Counted from the first letter of the stretch, positions 19,239 to 29,256 are shown. The stretch: DNA of 43,549 bases from Corallococcus interemptor (GCF_003668875.1 NZ_RAWM01000072.1:1-43549), one strand, 5' to 3'. Made by a program: numbers and translations. The notes: a model not told the origin generated them from the letters alone.

Positions 19239-20111
19239 ATGGCTGACGACCCTCCAGCCAACGCGTCCCGCAGCCGACGACCGGTACAGGACTCGCTGCG
19301 CGAATACGGCCGGGGTATCGCGGGCGGCCTCCTCTTCAGCCTGCCGCTGCTCTACACGATGGAGGTGTGGTGGGCGGGCTTCACGTCCCATCCCGGCAGC
19401 GTGCTGGGCTACCTGGTGGCCACCTACGTGCTGCTGCTCGGGTACAACCGCTACGGCGGCTTCCGGCGGGACGTGGACTGGTTCGACGTCTTCACGGACT
19501 CGCTGGAGGAGCTGGGGCTGGGGCTGCTCGTGTCCACGGCGGTGCTCGTGCTCATCGGCCGCATCGGCCAGGGCACGTCGCTTCAGGAGGCCGTGGGCAT
19601 GGTGGTGGTGGAGGCCGGCACGGTGGCCATCGGCGTGTCGGTGGGCACCGCGCAGCTGGGCGGCCAGCACCGGGAAGAGAACGAGGAAGAGGACCAGAAG
19701 CGGCTGGAGTCCGCGGACCACGTCCCCGGCCAGCTGGTCATCGCGTTCTGCGGCGCGGTGCTGTTCGCGGCCAACGTGGCGCCCACGGAGGAGATCGTGA
19801 TGATCGCCGTGGAGACGCAGCCGTGGTGCCTGCTGGGGCTCGCGGTGCTGTCGCTGGTGCTGGGCGGGCTCATCCTCTTCCAGAGCGACTTCACCCGCGC
19901 CAAACGCTTCACGCGCCGCCGCCTGCGCCGGGACGTGCTGGCGGGCACGTTCGTGACGTACGCCATCGCGCTGCTGTCGAGCGCCCTGGTGCTGTGGTTC
20001 TTCGGCCGGTTCACCGGCAACGACCTGAGCGTCTGTGTCGCGCAGGTGGTGGTGCTGGCGCTGGCGTCGACGCTGGGTGCGTCCGCGGGGAGGTTGCTCA
20101 TCCAATCATGA
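19239..20111 (+). CDS. TIGR02587-family integral membrane protein
   Basis: The 290-aa protein has about seven to eight hydrophobic helices. Features are DSLREYGRGIAGGLLFSLPLLYTMEVWW at the N-terminus, a conserved-looking NRYGGFRRD loop, and APTEEIVMIA late in the chain. An acidic cytoplasmic loop (EENEEEDQKRLE, near 149-160) splits the protein. This is the profile of the uncharacterised TIGR02587/DUF2391 membrane family, which is typically found next to TIGR02588 genes, as here. The biochemical role is unknown. The gene overlaps the next by ATGA. Confidence 0.85.
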   Translation: MADDPPANASRSRRPVQDSLREYGRGIAGGLLFSLPLLYTMEVWWAGFTSHPGSVLGYLVATYVLLLGYNRYGGFRRDVDWFDVFTDSLEELGLGLLVSTAVLVLIGRIGQGTSLQEAVGMVVVEAGTVAIGVSVGTAQLGGQHREENEEEDQKRLESADHVPGQLVIAFCGAVLFAANVAPTEEIVMIAVETQPWCLLGLAVLSLVLGGLILFQSDFTRAKRFTRRRLRRDVLAGTFVTYAIALLSSALVLWFFGRFTGNDLSVCVAQVVVLALASTLGASAGRLLIQS

Positions 20112-20494
20112 AGATGAACTGGAACTGGCTGGAGGGCGTCGTCTTCATATCGAGCTGCGTGCTCGTGGCGCTGGTCATGGGCTACCTGGCGGTGGACGCG
20201 TGGACGACGGGCAGCGGCCCGCCGGACCTGACCGTGCAGGTGGGCACGCCGGTGCGCAGCGAGCACGCGAAGGAGTGGCGCGTGCCCGTCACCGTGAAGA
20301 ACCACGGCGACTCCGCGGCGGAGGAGGTCCACGTGCGCGTGTCGCTGCGAGGCGGCCGCGAGCCGAAGGAGGAGGCGGAGCTCGTGCTGGCGTACGTGCC
20401 GCGCAAGTCCCAGCGAGAGGCCTGGGTGGCCTTCCGCGAGGACCCGGCGCCCGAAGGCGTGGAGGCGCACGCGGTGGGCTTCGCCACGCCCTGA
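20108..20494 (+). CDS. TIGR02588-family membrane-anchored protein
   Basis: The 128-aa protein has one TM helix (GVVFISSCVLVALVMGYLAV, about 9-28). An extracytoplasmic beta-sandwich-like domain follows (RVPVTVKNHGDSAAEEVHVRVSLRGG). The ATG overlaps the TIGR02587 stop (ATGA), which fixes the start over the longer open frame upstream. The pair TIGR02587-TIGR02588 is a conserved neighbourhood of unknown function, so the two probably form one membrane complex (inference). Confidence 0.85.
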   Translation: MKMNWNWLEGVVFISSCVLVALVMGYLAVDAWTTGSGPPDLTVQVGTPVRSEHAKEWRVPVTVKNHGDSAAEEVHVRVSLRGGREPKEEAELVLAYVPRKSQREAWVAFREDPAPEGVEAHAVGFATP

Positions 20495-20502
20495 GGCACG
20501 CT

Positions 20503-20511
20503 GCTATCCTG
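20503..20511 (+). promoter_or_regulatory. GCTATCCTG box, first repeat-protein gene
   Basis: TATCCT (20505-20510) ends 8 nt before ATG 20519. The identical nonamer precedes the third and fourth paralogues. It is the likely -10 region for the cluster and implies an almost leaderless mRNA. Confidence 0.55.
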
Positions 20512-20518
20512 GTGGCAC

Positions 20519-23218
20519 ATGCGCGCCAGGAAGATGGGGTGGTGGGCAGTCGCGGTCCTCTGCGGGTTGAGCGTGGCTTGTGCGTCCCTGGAGGGCGCGA
20601 CCAGTGCCAGCATGGGAACACGTTCCACGCGGCCCCTTCCCTCTGCGCCCCTGGGCTCGCTGCGCATCACCGGCGTGGTGCGCGACGCACGAGGCCCTGT
20701 CGCGGGGGTGGAGCTGTCCGCGACGCGCGTGGACTCCGACAGCCTGTCGCAGCGTCCGTGTCCCGAGCCGCTGACCTCCCGTCCGCTGGAAACACCGATG
20801 GAGCGGTGCTTCCTGGACCTGGCGGACTCCAACGCGCGCCTCGTGGAGGCTCGCGCGGGAGAAGCGCCCTTGTTCGCGCGGACGGTGACGGCGGCGGATG
20901 GGTCCTTCGTGCTGGAGGGGCTGCCGCCGGGCGCCTTCACCCTCTGGGCGCTGGGCGACACGGGCGCGGCGGTGCGTACGCAGGTGCAGGCCGGCAGCGA
21001 GGCCGTGGCCATGTCGCTGGGGGAGGGCTTCTTCCTCTCCGGCGCGGTGGTGGATGAAGACGCACGAACGCCCATTTCCGGAGCCTGGGTGACGGTGGTG
21101 CACGAGTCCGCGTCCCGCTTCTTCCGCGTGCTCGCAGACGACCAGGGACGCTTCCGCATCGGTCCCCTGCCACCGGGGCGCTACTTGAAGTTCGCGGGCG
21201 CGGAGGGCTGGGTTCCTGGCGCCTTCCGCGAGGACGTCTGGCTGAACTCGGACGTGGACGTGACGCTCGACCTCTACCGGAAGCAGCGGCTCGAAGGCGT
21301 GGTCCTCACTCCGGAGAAGCGCCCCGCGAGTGGCCTGACCGTCCAGCTGCGGCGCAACTCGGAGTATGGCGAGACGGTGACGACCCGGAGCGATGCCCAG
21401 GGGCGGTTCGCCTTCGACGGCATCCCTGCAAAGGAATACACGGTCTGGGCCTGGAGCGACGGCCAGACCGCGTATGGCGACAGCCGGGGGGAACCCTCCC
21501 GCAGCGCAGTCATCCAGATGCGGCCGAGTACGTTCCTCGAGGGCACCGTGAGGAACGAGCAGGGTCAGCCCTTGAGCGGTGTGCGCGTGCAGGCGCTCTC
21601 GGGTGGCGTGGGAGACGGTCTTCCGCCGGAGACCGTCACCGACGGCGCTGGTCACTACCGGCTGGGCCCGCTGATCAGGACCTCCGTCGACATCTCCCTG
21701 AAAGGGGACCACCATCACGCTCGACACGAGCAACTGCTCCTGGATGGAGCACGGACCGGCCCGTGGGACTTCACCCTCACCTCAGGCCAGTCGGTCGACG
21801 GCATCCTGGCCGATAACGACGGCAAGCCCGTCCCCGGCGTGTACCTGTCGCTGGGAACGGCCCTCGCGTCCGGTGGGTTCCCCCTTGCGGCAACGAACTT
21901 CGAGGATGCGTTCGGTAGGTCCGACGAGGCGGGGCGCTTCGTCGCGGGTGCGCTCGATGCAGCAGGCAAGTGGGACCTCCTCGTCGAAACCCAGGGCTTC
22001 ATCCCCCTGACGCGCCCCGTGCAGGTGCCCTCGACAGGAGTCCGCGTGGTGCTGGACCGGGGCGCCTCCGTGTCCGGCACGGTCACGGATGCGACGGGCC
22101 AGCCCCTGCCCGAGGTGCGGATCGGACTCTGGGATTCAGCGGCTCCGGGTAGTCGCCCGCTCCCCGACTACCTCTTCACGGACAGCCATGGCGCGTTCTC
22201 GCTGAGCGGACTGAAGGCGGGCCGCTACGTGCTGGAGGCCTGGCAGCGCACGCCGGGCTCCGTGCAATGGGTTTCCCAGACCCTCGATGTGAAGGAGCGG
22301 GCGCACACGAACGTGGCCCTGCGATTCGAGGAGGGCCGGACGCTGCGCGGCATGACGACGGACGCCGCGGGCCAGCCCCTCGCGGGGGTCCACGTCCAGG
22401 CCTGTCTCTCCCAAGAGGACTCTTCCGCAGGGCGGGTGCGTGAGCTGAGTTGTGTCGCCTCGGAGGAAGACAGCGTGCGTTCAGGTCCGGACGGCCGCTT
22501 TACCCTCAAGCACCTGACAGCGCCGGTGTACCAGCTCGTCGCCAGGCGAGAGGACCTGCGTCTCAATCCCAGCCGCTCCCAGGGCGGAACGCCGGGCCCA
22601 CTCTCCCTGCGCGTAGCGGCGGGAGCCGACAGCGTCCGATTGGTTCTGGAGCCTGCTCCCCGATTGAGGGCACAGATCGTGGATCAGAACGGCGCGCCGC
22701 TGCCTGGCACGCTGCGAGTCCGGGAGACCGAAATCGTTGCCTGCCCGGGTCCGTTCTACGTGTTCCAGGCAGAGCAGCACCGCGCGGATGGCCGCTTCGC
22801 CCTCCCCCTGACGGAAGACCGGCAGACCTGGCACGTGACCGTGAAGGCCAAGGGCTTCCTGGGCCTGGAGCAGTACGTCGAAGCAAGCCCCGGGCAGGAC
22901 ATCGACCTGGGGACCGTGAAGCTGCTCCGGGGCCGGAAGGTCCGGTTCGTCATCCTCGATGAGGCGACCCGGGCACCCCTGGCGGGAGCCCGCGTCTCCA
23001 TTGAATTGAGTCATCGCCTGGATGTCTGGCCGTACGAGGTCGCCATGCCTCCTTCGTTTGATGGAAACCTCGACAAGGCGGGCGCCGTCGAGTTCGAGGA
23101 CCTGGCCATCTACCCCATCCACTTCGAGGTCAAGATGGATGGGCGGCTCCGGGGAGAAGGGCTTGTGGATACGCGGCAGGACGTCGTCACGGTGACGCTG
23201 CCGGCTCCGGGCCACTGA
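20519..23218 (+). CDS. Carboxypeptidase-regulatory-like repeat lipoprotein (paralogue 1)
   Basis: This is an 899-aa secreted lipoprotein with lipobox LSVAC (C21). The rest consists of about eight repeats of the carboxypeptidase-regulatory/CNA-B-like beta-sandwich. Each is marked by D-x-x-G-x-F-x-(3-4)-L-P-x-G-x-Y-x-L, for example ADGSFVLEGLPPGAFTLWA, DQGRFRIGPLPPGRYLKF and SHGAFSLSGLKAGRYVLEAW. The first domain carries a two-Cys insert (C81, C97) shared by all four paralogues. Such domains work as structural stalks or adhesins rather than enzymes; no protease active site is seen. It begins a run of four tandem paralogues. ATG 20519 lies just after the GCTATCCTG box. Confidence 0.87.
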   Translation: MRARKMGWWAVAVLCGLSVACASLEGATSASMGTRSTRPLPSAPLGSLRITGVVRDARGPVAGVELSATRVDSDSLSQRPCPEPLTSRPLETPMERCFLDLADSNARLVEARAGEAPLFARTVTAADGSFVLEGLPPGAFTLWALGDTGAAVRTQVQAGSEAVAMSLGEGFFLSGAVVDEDARTPISGAWVTVVHESASRFFRVLADDQGRFRIGPLPPGRYLKFAGAEGWVPGAFREDVWLNSDVDVTLDLYRKQRLEGVVLTPEKRPASGLTVQLRRNSEYGETVTTRSDAQGRFAFDGIPAKEYTVWAWSDGQTAYGDSRGEPSRSAVIQMRPSTFLEGTVRNEQGQPLSGVRVQALSGGVGDGLPPETVTDGAGHYRLGPLIRTSVDISLKGDHHHARHEQLLLDGARTGPWDFTLTSGQSVDGILADNDGKPVPGVYLSLGTALASGGFPLAATNFEDAFGRSDEAGRFVAGALDAAGKWDLLVETQGFIPLTRPVQVPSTGVRVVLDRGASVSGTVTDATGQPLPEVRIGLWDSAAPGSRPLPDYLFTDSHGAFSLSGLKAGRYVLEAWQRTPGSVQWVSQTLDVKERAHTNVALRFEEGRTLRGMTTDAAGQPLAGVHVQACLSQEDSSAGRVRELSCVASEEDSVRSGPDGRFTLKHLTAPVYQLVARREDLRLNPSRSQGGTPGPLSLRVAAGADSVRLVLEPAPRLRAQIVDQNGAPLPGTLRVRETEIVACPGPFYVFQAEQHRADGRFALPLTEDRQTWHVTVKAKGFLGLEQYVEASPGQDIDLGTVKLLRGRKVRFVILDEATRAPLAGARVSIELSHRLDVWPYEVAMPPSFDGNLDKAGAVEFEDLAIYPIHFEVKMDGRLRGEGLVDTRQDVVTVTLPAPGH

Positions 23219-23237
23219 GCCCGAGGGAGTGACGCGC

Positions 23238-25940
23238 ATGACGAGGGGACATCGCCGGGCAGCGTTCCTCATCGCGGGCAGCGTCGTGGTGCTGCTCCTG
23301 GCCTTCTTCCTGCGCGCTGACGAGCACGCTTCACGCCATCCGGACCGAAGCGCCTCCGGCGGCCCGGGGTCCCTTCCTGGCCCCAGGGCGAGCTCCGCCG
23401 CCATGGCCTCATCCAGGGAAAGCCTCCGCATCAGCGGCATCGTGCGGGATGCACAAGGTCCGGTCGCGGGCGTGCGGGTGTCCGCGTCCCGAGTGGATGC
23501 GGACACGCTGTCGGAGCGCCCCTGCCCCGAGACCCATCTGGATCATCAGCACCCCAGACAGGAACGTCTGCTGGCGGATTGCAGCTCGACGGATCGGGAG
23601 CAGGAGTACGCGCGCCTCGTGGAGATGCGCGAGGGCGAAGCGCCTGTGCTCGCGCAGACGGTGACGGACGATGACGGCTCGTTCGTGCTCGATGGATTGC
23701 CCGCTGGAGCCGTGACCCTCTGGGCCCTGGGCGAGGCAGGCGCGGCGGTGCAGCCGGAGGTCGAGGCGGGCAGCGACGGTGTGATGCTGATGCTCGAAGA
23801 GGGCATCTTGCTCTCCGGCCAGGTGGTGGACGCATTCACGCGCGCGCCCATCCCCGGCGCCCAGGTGACGTGGGTTCATGAGGCCGGGTCCCGTTTCTTC
23901 GATGGGCTCGCGGACGCCCAAGGCCGGTTCCGCGTCGGGCCCCTGCCTCCGGGCCGCTATGTGAAGGTCGCGAGCGCCAAGGGGTGGCGGACGAAGGCCT
24001 TCCTTGAGGACGTCTGGCTCGACGCTGACTCGGATGTGACGCTGGAGCTCCAGCGGAAGGTCCCGCTAGCGGGCGTGGTGCTGACACCGGCCGGGCTTCC
24101 CGCGAGCGGCCTGACCCTCCACCTGAGTGCCAGGGATGAACGTAGCGACTCCCAGAGCACTCGAAGCGACGCCGAGGGTCGGTTCCACTTCGAGGAGGTC
24201 CCCGCCATCTCGCATCGGCTCTGGGCATGGACCGACGACGAGACCGCCTTCGGCGAGGTCGAGGTCTTGCCGCCAGCGAACGCGGTCCTCCGGCTGGAGT
24301 CCGTCACGTTCATCGAAGGGACCGTGAGGGATGAGCAGGGCACTCCCGTGGAGCATGTGGCCATCCGCACCGAGGAGCAGTCCCAGCGGGATGGACCTTC
24401 CCCAGCGACCTTCACGGACGAAGCAGGCCATTACCGGCTGGGACCGCTGACCGGGGGGTACGTCGAACTCACCTTGAAGCGCGAGCGCTACCAGAACAGT
24501 GAGCATCGACTCAGCCTGAGTGCCATCCAGCGGGAACCCATGGACTTCACCCTCGTCAAGGCGATGTCCGTGGATGGAATCGTGGTCGATCCGCGGGGAA
24601 CGGCCATCCCTGGCGTCCGGCTGAATCTCAGACCTGTACGCCATGATTATTCGTCCTACCTGGCGGCGAACGTCAGGGCCGAGACCGCCCTGTCGGACGA
24701 GAACGGGCGCTTCATCGTCGACAGCCTGGGAGATGGAGCAGACGAACTCATCGCGGAGACAGAGGGACTGCGCCCCGTGCGCATGGCCGTGGAGGTTCCA
24801 TCCACCGGTCTTCGGGTGGTGATGCACCCGGGTGCATCCGTCTCCGGGACGGTCGTGGACGCCAGGGGTGCGCCCATGTCCAACGTGGACCTCTTCCTCT
24901 GGAACACGGCGCCCTTGAGTGGACAGGGCCGCACCACCCGCGTGGACAGCGCGGGCGCCTTCGCATGGCGGGGATTGGCGGAAGGCCATTACGTCGTGGA
25001 GGCCCGGCTGCGGACGCTCGGCAGCGTGGACTCCGTTTCCCAGCCGGTTGACCTGGAGCCGGGGACGGACGCCCATGTCTCGCTGCGTTTCGACGAAGGT
25101 CGCGCGCTGCGAGGCATGACCGTCGATACCGAAGGGAGGCCCGTCCCTGGAGTCCGGATCAAGGCCTGCATTCCCAACGAGGACATTCCCGCCTGGGTGA
25201 TGTACGGCCCCGCCTGCAGAAGCGGCGACGACCAGGGCGTGCTCTCCGGGCCGGACGGCCGCTTCATCCTCAAGGACCTGAGGGCCCCTGCGTATCAGCT
25301 CGTCGCCTGGAAGGAAGGCCTCGAGTTCGCCCCCTCCCGCTCCCGGGGCGGAACGCCAGACGCGTCCTCATTGCAGGTCAGCGCGGGAGCGGATGACCTC
25401 CGGTTGGTCCTGGAGCACAGGCCCCGTTTGCGAGGGCAGGTCGTGAGTGAGGACGGCACGCCGCTTCGCTTCAGCGTTCCAGGGTGGACCGTCATGGGCC
25501 AGGTGCTGGAGGGCACCTTCGACTTCCCGCTGGCGAACGATGGCCGCCAGAGCATCGTCGTGAGCGCGAAGGGTTTCCACGACCTCCTGCGGGAGTTCAA
25601 GGTGAGCCCCGGCAAGGATGTAGACCTGGGAACGCTGGTGATGGCGCGCAGCCGGACGGCACGCTTCATCATCCTGGATGAAGCGACGCACGGCTCGCTG
25701 GCGGGCGTTCGCGTCCACATCCGGTTCAGTTACGAGCGCAATCCCGATCCGTACCCCCACCCCATCCCTGGTTCATTCGAAGGAGTCCTCGATGCGCGGA
25801 GCAGTGCTGAGGTGGAGGGACTGCCGTTCGCGCCCATTGGGCTCTACGTCGTCCGCGCGGACTCCTACTCCAAGCAGTTCGTGGACCTGGATGCGGCCCA
25901 GGAAACCGTCACGGTGCTGATGCCTGCCGCGTCCCCCTGA
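23238..25940 (+). CDS. Carboxypeptidase-regulatory-like repeat protein (paralogue 2)
   Basis: The 900-aa protein is anchored by one N-terminal hydrophobic helix (AAFLIAGSVVVLLLAFFL, about 8-25) without a lipobox. Eight repeats follow with the same signature as paralogue 1 (DDGSFVLDGLPAGAVTLWA, AQGRFRVGPLPPGRYVKV, PDGRFILKDLRAPAYQLVAW). The conserved Cys pair is C96/C115. Long matching stretches with paralogue 1, such as RSRGGTPDASSL against RSQGGTPGPLSL, show duplication. It starts 19 nt after paralogue 1. ATG 23238 is preferred to GTG 23229 because GAGGGAG lies 8 nt upstream. It is probably cotranscribed with paralogue 1, since no GCTATCCTG box precedes it. Confidence 0.87.
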   Translation: MTRGHRRAAFLIAGSVVVLLLAFFLRADEHASRHPDRSASGGPGSLPGPRASSAAMASSRESLRISGIVRDAQGPVAGVRVSASRVDADTLSERPCPETHLDHQHPRQERLLADCSSTDREQEYARLVEMREGEAPVLAQTVTDDDGSFVLDGLPAGAVTLWALGEAGAAVQPEVEAGSDGVMLMLEEGILLSGQVVDAFTRAPIPGAQVTWVHEAGSRFFDGLADAQGRFRVGPLPPGRYVKVASAKGWRTKAFLEDVWLDADSDVTLELQRKVPLAGVVLTPAGLPASGLTLHLSARDERSDSQSTRSDAEGRFHFEEVPAISHRLWAWTDDETAFGEVEVLPPANAVLRLESVTFIEGTVRDEQGTPVEHVAIRTEEQSQRDGPSPATFTDEAGHYRLGPLTGGYVELTLKRERYQNSEHRLSLSAIQREPMDFTLVKAMSVDGIVVDPRGTAIPGVRLNLRPVRHDYSSYLAANVRAETALSDENGRFIVDSLGDGADELIAETEGLRPVRMAVEVPSTGLRVVMHPGASVSGTVVDARGAPMSNVDLFLWNTAPLSGQGRTTRVDSAGAFAWRGLAEGHYVVEARLRTLGSVDSVSQPVDLEPGTDAHVSLRFDEGRALRGMTVDTEGRPVPGVRIKACIPNEDIPAWVMYGPACRSGDDQGVLSGPDGRFILKDLRAPAYQLVAWKEGLEFAPSRSRGGTPDASSLQVSAGADDLRLVLEHRPRLRGQVVSEDGTPLRFSVPGWTVMGQVLEGTFDFPLANDGRQSIVVSAKGFHDLLREFKVSPGKDVDLGTLVMARSRTARFIILDEATHGSLAGVRVHIRFSYERNPDPYPHPIPGSFEGVLDARSSAEVEGLPFAPIGLYVVRADSYSKQFVDLDAAQETVTVLMPAASP

Positions 25941-25952
25941 GTCCGTCGAACG

Positions 25953-25961
25953 GCTATCCTG
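25953..25961 (+). promoter_or_regulatory. GCTATCCTG box, third repeat-protein gene
   Basis: TATCCT (25955-25960) is followed by a leader of about 23 nt carrying AGGAG (25976-25980), which supports ATG 25990. An internal promoter of the cluster is likely. Confidence 0.5.
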
Positions 25962-25989
25962 CGCCTTCGCACTTCAGGAGATGCAGCGC

Positions 25990-28900
25990 ATGCGGAGGGG
26001 GTATCAGGCAGCCGGTTTCGTGGTCGTCGTGGGCCTGCTGCTTCTGGCCTTCTTCGTCCTGCGCGAACACAGAGCCACTTCGGATCATGTGCCCCGAAGC
26101 GCTCCCGGTTCCGGGCTCTTGTCCTTCGTCCGCCAGGAAGCGTCCTCCACCAGAAGTCCACGCATCACCGGCGTCGTGCGGGATGCGCGTGGTCCCGTCG
26201 CGGGCGTGCGCGTGTCCGCTTCACGCGTGGAGCCGGAGGTCACGCTGTCCGAGCGCTCCTGCCCTCCATCCGAAGACAGCGCGCCTGCGCGCCGGCTGAC
26301 GCAGTGCTGGGACGAAGCCTTCGACGAGTGGGTGGATCAGGTCGACAAGCGCGAAGGCGAAGCGCCCACCGTCGCGGAGATCACCAGCGCGGAGGACGGC
26401 ACCTTCGTCCTGGACGGACTCACCGGCGGCAAGGTCTCGCTGTGGGCCTCCCAGGGCACGAACGTGGCGATGCTCCCGGACGTGGCGACGGGCCAGCAGG
26501 ACGTGGTCCTCGTGCTCGACGAGGGACGCTTCCTGGGAGGCGTCGTCCTGGACGGTTCGAAGGAAGACGTGCCCATCGCGGAGGCCCGCATCACCGTCTT
26601 CTCCCTGGAGCACACGCGCTTCTTCCCCGCGACCAGCGGCTCGGATGGACGCTTCCGCATCGGCCCCCTGCCGTCGGCCGACCATGGCCTCGTGATCACG
26701 GCCCCGGGGTTCAGGCCGCTCCTGAGCCGGGACCGGGAGCCGCGCGAGGAGGGCACCTTCATCCTGGTCCACCCCGTGACGTTCGCGGGCAGGGTGGTGA
26801 CCCAGAAGGGGGCCCCCGCGCCCGGCGTCTTCGTCCGGCTCTACACGCCCGCCGCCGAGCCCGAGTGGAGCACCACCCTCACGGATGCCCAGGGACGCTT
26901 CTCCTTCCAGTCCCATGAAGGCGTGTACGCCAGGCTCTTCGCGGAGACGGCGTCACATGACGCCGTGGCCCATCTCAAGGCGGAGCCTGGCGACGACCTG
27001 GTCCTCACGCTCGAACCCGCCATGTTCCTCCAGGGCTACGTCAGCGATGAGGACGGAAGACCGATTCCCGGCGCCCGGGTGCAGGCGGATCTGAACGATG
27101 CGAACGCGCCGTCCCCGCGCGGTCAGGGCGTCACGGATGCGCGAGGACATTACCGGCTGGGTCCGCTGTTCCGGCTGTCGCACTTCGTGACGGTCCGCGC
27201 GGCGCACTACATCGACGCGGAGCCAAGACCCCACGACCTCGGGGAGGCGGAGGAGACGCTCGACTTCACCCTTTCGCGCGCCGTCTCCGTCGAGGGCATC
27301 CTCGTCGACGAGGCGGGCCAGCCGCTCGCGGGGCGCAGGATCCTCCTCCATCCCGGTCCGGTGAGGCCCCCTGACGTGGACTTTCCCATCATGGACTTCC
27401 AGCTGGAATCCACCGAGACGGACGAAGCCGGCCGCTTCATCCTGGACTCGGACGAAGCGGGGCCCGCGTGGCTGGACGTCATCGACGAGACCTTCGTCCC
27501 CACGCGCTTCGTGGTCGAGCGCCCGTCGCGCGACGTCCGGATGGTGCTGCGCCGGGGTGCCCGCGTGTCCATCACCGTCCTGAGCACGGCGGGCGCTCCG
27601 GTGCGCGGCGCCAGGGTGACGCTGTGGAAGCAGGATGCGCGCGGCGACTCCGACCACGACGGCATCACGGATGCCCGGGGACAGGCGACGCTTCAAGGCG
27701 TGCCTCCCGGAAGCTACGTCGCCGAGGCGCGAGTCAAGAGGCAGGCCGTGGAAGTCCATGCCTCCCAACCGCTGGAGGTCCAGACCGGTGAGGCGCCGTC
27801 CGTCACGCTCCAGTTGGAGGAAGGCCGGACCCTGCGAGGCACCGTCGTGAATCCCCAGGGCCTGCCCCTGCCCGGCGTCGGCGTTTACGCGGTGCTGCTG
27901 GACGCGGACCGGCCTCGCTACCGGAGGGCCCCTTCCATGACGGACGCATCGCCTGAACGCGTCCACACGGATGCCGAAGGTCACTTCACCCTGCGCTCAT
28001 TGAGCGCGGCCCGCTACCTGCTCAGCGCAAGGCTGGAGGATCATCGCGTCGACGCCGCCCTGTCGCAGGGCGTCCACGCGGGCGAAGACGAGTCCATCAT
28101 CGTGGCCAGCGACACGGCGGAGGTCCGGTTGGTACTGCGGCGCATCCCGCACGTGCGCGGCCGGGTGGTACCGGAGGACGGCGCGGCGCTGGAGTTCTTC
28201 GAGGTGAACGGCAGCGGGTACACGAACCCGGATGGGCGCTTCGACCAGCCCCTGCAAGAATCCACCGGTCCCCAGTGGTTCGTGGTGCGCGCCAATGGCT
28301 ACGCGACGCTGGACCGCTCCATCACGCCGGACGGAGACGGCGACGTGGACCTGGGTACGCTCACGCTGTCGCGGGGACGCAAGCTGCGGGTGTTCCTGCG
28401 CGACGCCGCGACCGGCGAGCCGTTCACCGGACGCGTGCGCGCTGACGACGGAGAGTGGGCGACCGTCGCCATCGGCTATCGGGTCCATGGGGCAGGCGCC
28501 GCGGACGGCCCGCCCTACCTGTCCGCCCTCGAAGCGCAGACGATGAAGGATGGCTCGCTGCGGCTGGATCACCTGCCCACCACCGCGTTCACGCTGGAGG
28601 TGGATACCCAGCTCCACCTGCCGGCGCGGGCAACGGTGGGCGAGGCGGAAGACAGCATCACGCTCCCGCTCGACTCCGGCGCCCGCGTGACGGGCTTCAT
28701 CCGCGACGCGCAGGGGCGGCCGATAGGTGCCGACCTCACCTTCCTGCGCTCCGACGGCCTGACGCTTCAACGCAGCCCCGGTCCTGGAGAGTTCACCCTC
28801 CGGGCCATTCCCCCAGGGCACTACACGGTGAGCGCCTGGAGTGGGGATCCCTCGCTCGAAACCTTCTTTCCTTCCCGCACCGTGCAGGTCCCTGCCTCGG

Positions 28901-29229
28901 GTGAAGCCCGCGTCACCTTCGACGCCCTGGCCACCGGCGCCACAGTCACGCTGCGGCTGCCGCCGGACGCCGACATCGCGTTGCTGCTGCCCGGTCAGGC
29001 GCCCCTGCCCGACAGCTCCAAGCTCTTCGACCACCTGCGCTTCCAGCAGCATCCCTTCGAGGAATGGACCCGCGCGTCCGTCACGTTCCGCCGTGTTCCC
29101 GCGGGCCACTACACCGTGCTCGTGAGCACGCGCGACAAGGACCGCATCCATCGCGAGGAGCTGGACGTGCCCGCCGAAGGCACGCTGTCTCGCGACGTGA
29201 AGCCGGTGTGGAGTCCGCTCGCGCGCTGA
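25990..29229 (+). CDS. Carboxypeptidase-regulatory-like repeat protein (paralogue 3, longest)
   Basis: The 1079-aa protein has an N-terminal membrane anchor (QAAGFVVVVGLLLLAFFVL, about 6-24). About ten regulatory-like repeats follow, including EDGTFVLDGLTGGKVSLWA, ARGHYRLGPLFRLSHF and GEFTLRAIPPGHYTVSAW. It is some 180 residues longer than paralogues 1 and 2 owing to extra C-terminal repeats. The Cys pair is C91/C106. The start is ATG 25990 because AGGAG lies 9 nt upstream; ATG 25981 abuts that site. No catalytic motif is seen. A surface stalk or matrix-binding role is inferred from the fold only. Confidence 0.86.
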   Translation: MRRGYQAAGFVVVVGLLLLAFFVLREHRATSDHVPRSAPGSGLLSFVRQEASSTRSPRITGVVRDARGPVAGVRVSASRVEPEVTLSERSCPPSEDSAPARRLTQCWDEAFDEWVDQVDKREGEAPTVAEITSAEDGTFVLDGLTGGKVSLWASQGTNVAMLPDVATGQQDVVLVLDEGRFLGGVVLDGSKEDVPIAEARITVFSLEHTRFFPATSGSDGRFRIGPLPSADHGLVITAPGFRPLLSRDREPREEGTFILVHPVTFAGRVVTQKGAPAPGVFVRLYTPAAEPEWSTTLTDAQGRFSFQSHEGVYARLFAETASHDAVAHLKAEPGDDLVLTLEPAMFLQGYVSDEDGRPIPGARVQADLNDANAPSPRGQGVTDARGHYRLGPLFRLSHFVTVRAAHYIDAEPRPHDLGEAEETLDFTLSRAVSVEGILVDEAGQPLAGRRILLHPGPVRPPDVDFPIMDFQLESTETDEAGRFILDSDEAGPAWLDVIDETFVPTRFVVERPSRDVRMVLRRGARVSITVLSTAGAPVRGARVTLWKQDARGDSDHDGITDARGQATLQGVPPGSYVAEARVKRQAVEVHASQPLEVQTGEAPSVTLQLEEGRTLRGTVVNPQGLPLPGVGVYAVLLDADRPRYRRAPSMTDASPERVHTDAEGHFTLRSLSAARYLLSARLEDHRVDAALSQGVHAGEDESIIVASDTAEVRLVLRRIPHVRGRVVPEDGAALEFFEVNGSGYTNPDGRFDQPLQESTGPQWFVVRANGYATLDRSITPDGDGDVDLGTLTLSRGRKLRVFLRDAATGEPFTGRVRADDGEWATVAIGYRVHGAGAADGPPYLSALEAQTMKDGSLRLDHLPTTAFTLEVDTQLHLPARATVGEAEDSITLPLDSGARVTGFIRDAQGRPIGADLTFLRSDGLTLQRSPGPGEFTLRAIPPGHYTVSAWSGDPSLETFFPSRTVQVPASGEARVTFDALATGATVTLRLPPDADIALLLPGQAPLPDSSKLFDHLRFQQHPFEEWTRASVTFRRVPAGHYTVLVSTRDKDRIHREELDVPAEGTLSRDVKPVWSPLAR

Positions 29230-29247
29230 CGCACGACGCGCAGCCCC

Positions 29248-29256
29248 GCTATCCTG
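29248..29256 (+). promoter_or_regulatory. GCTATCCTG box, fourth repeat-protein gene
   Basis: TATCCT (29250-29255) ends 7 nt before ATG 29263. CTGACG (29226-29231), 18 nt further up, is a weak -35 candidate overlapping the previous stop. Confidence 0.5.
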
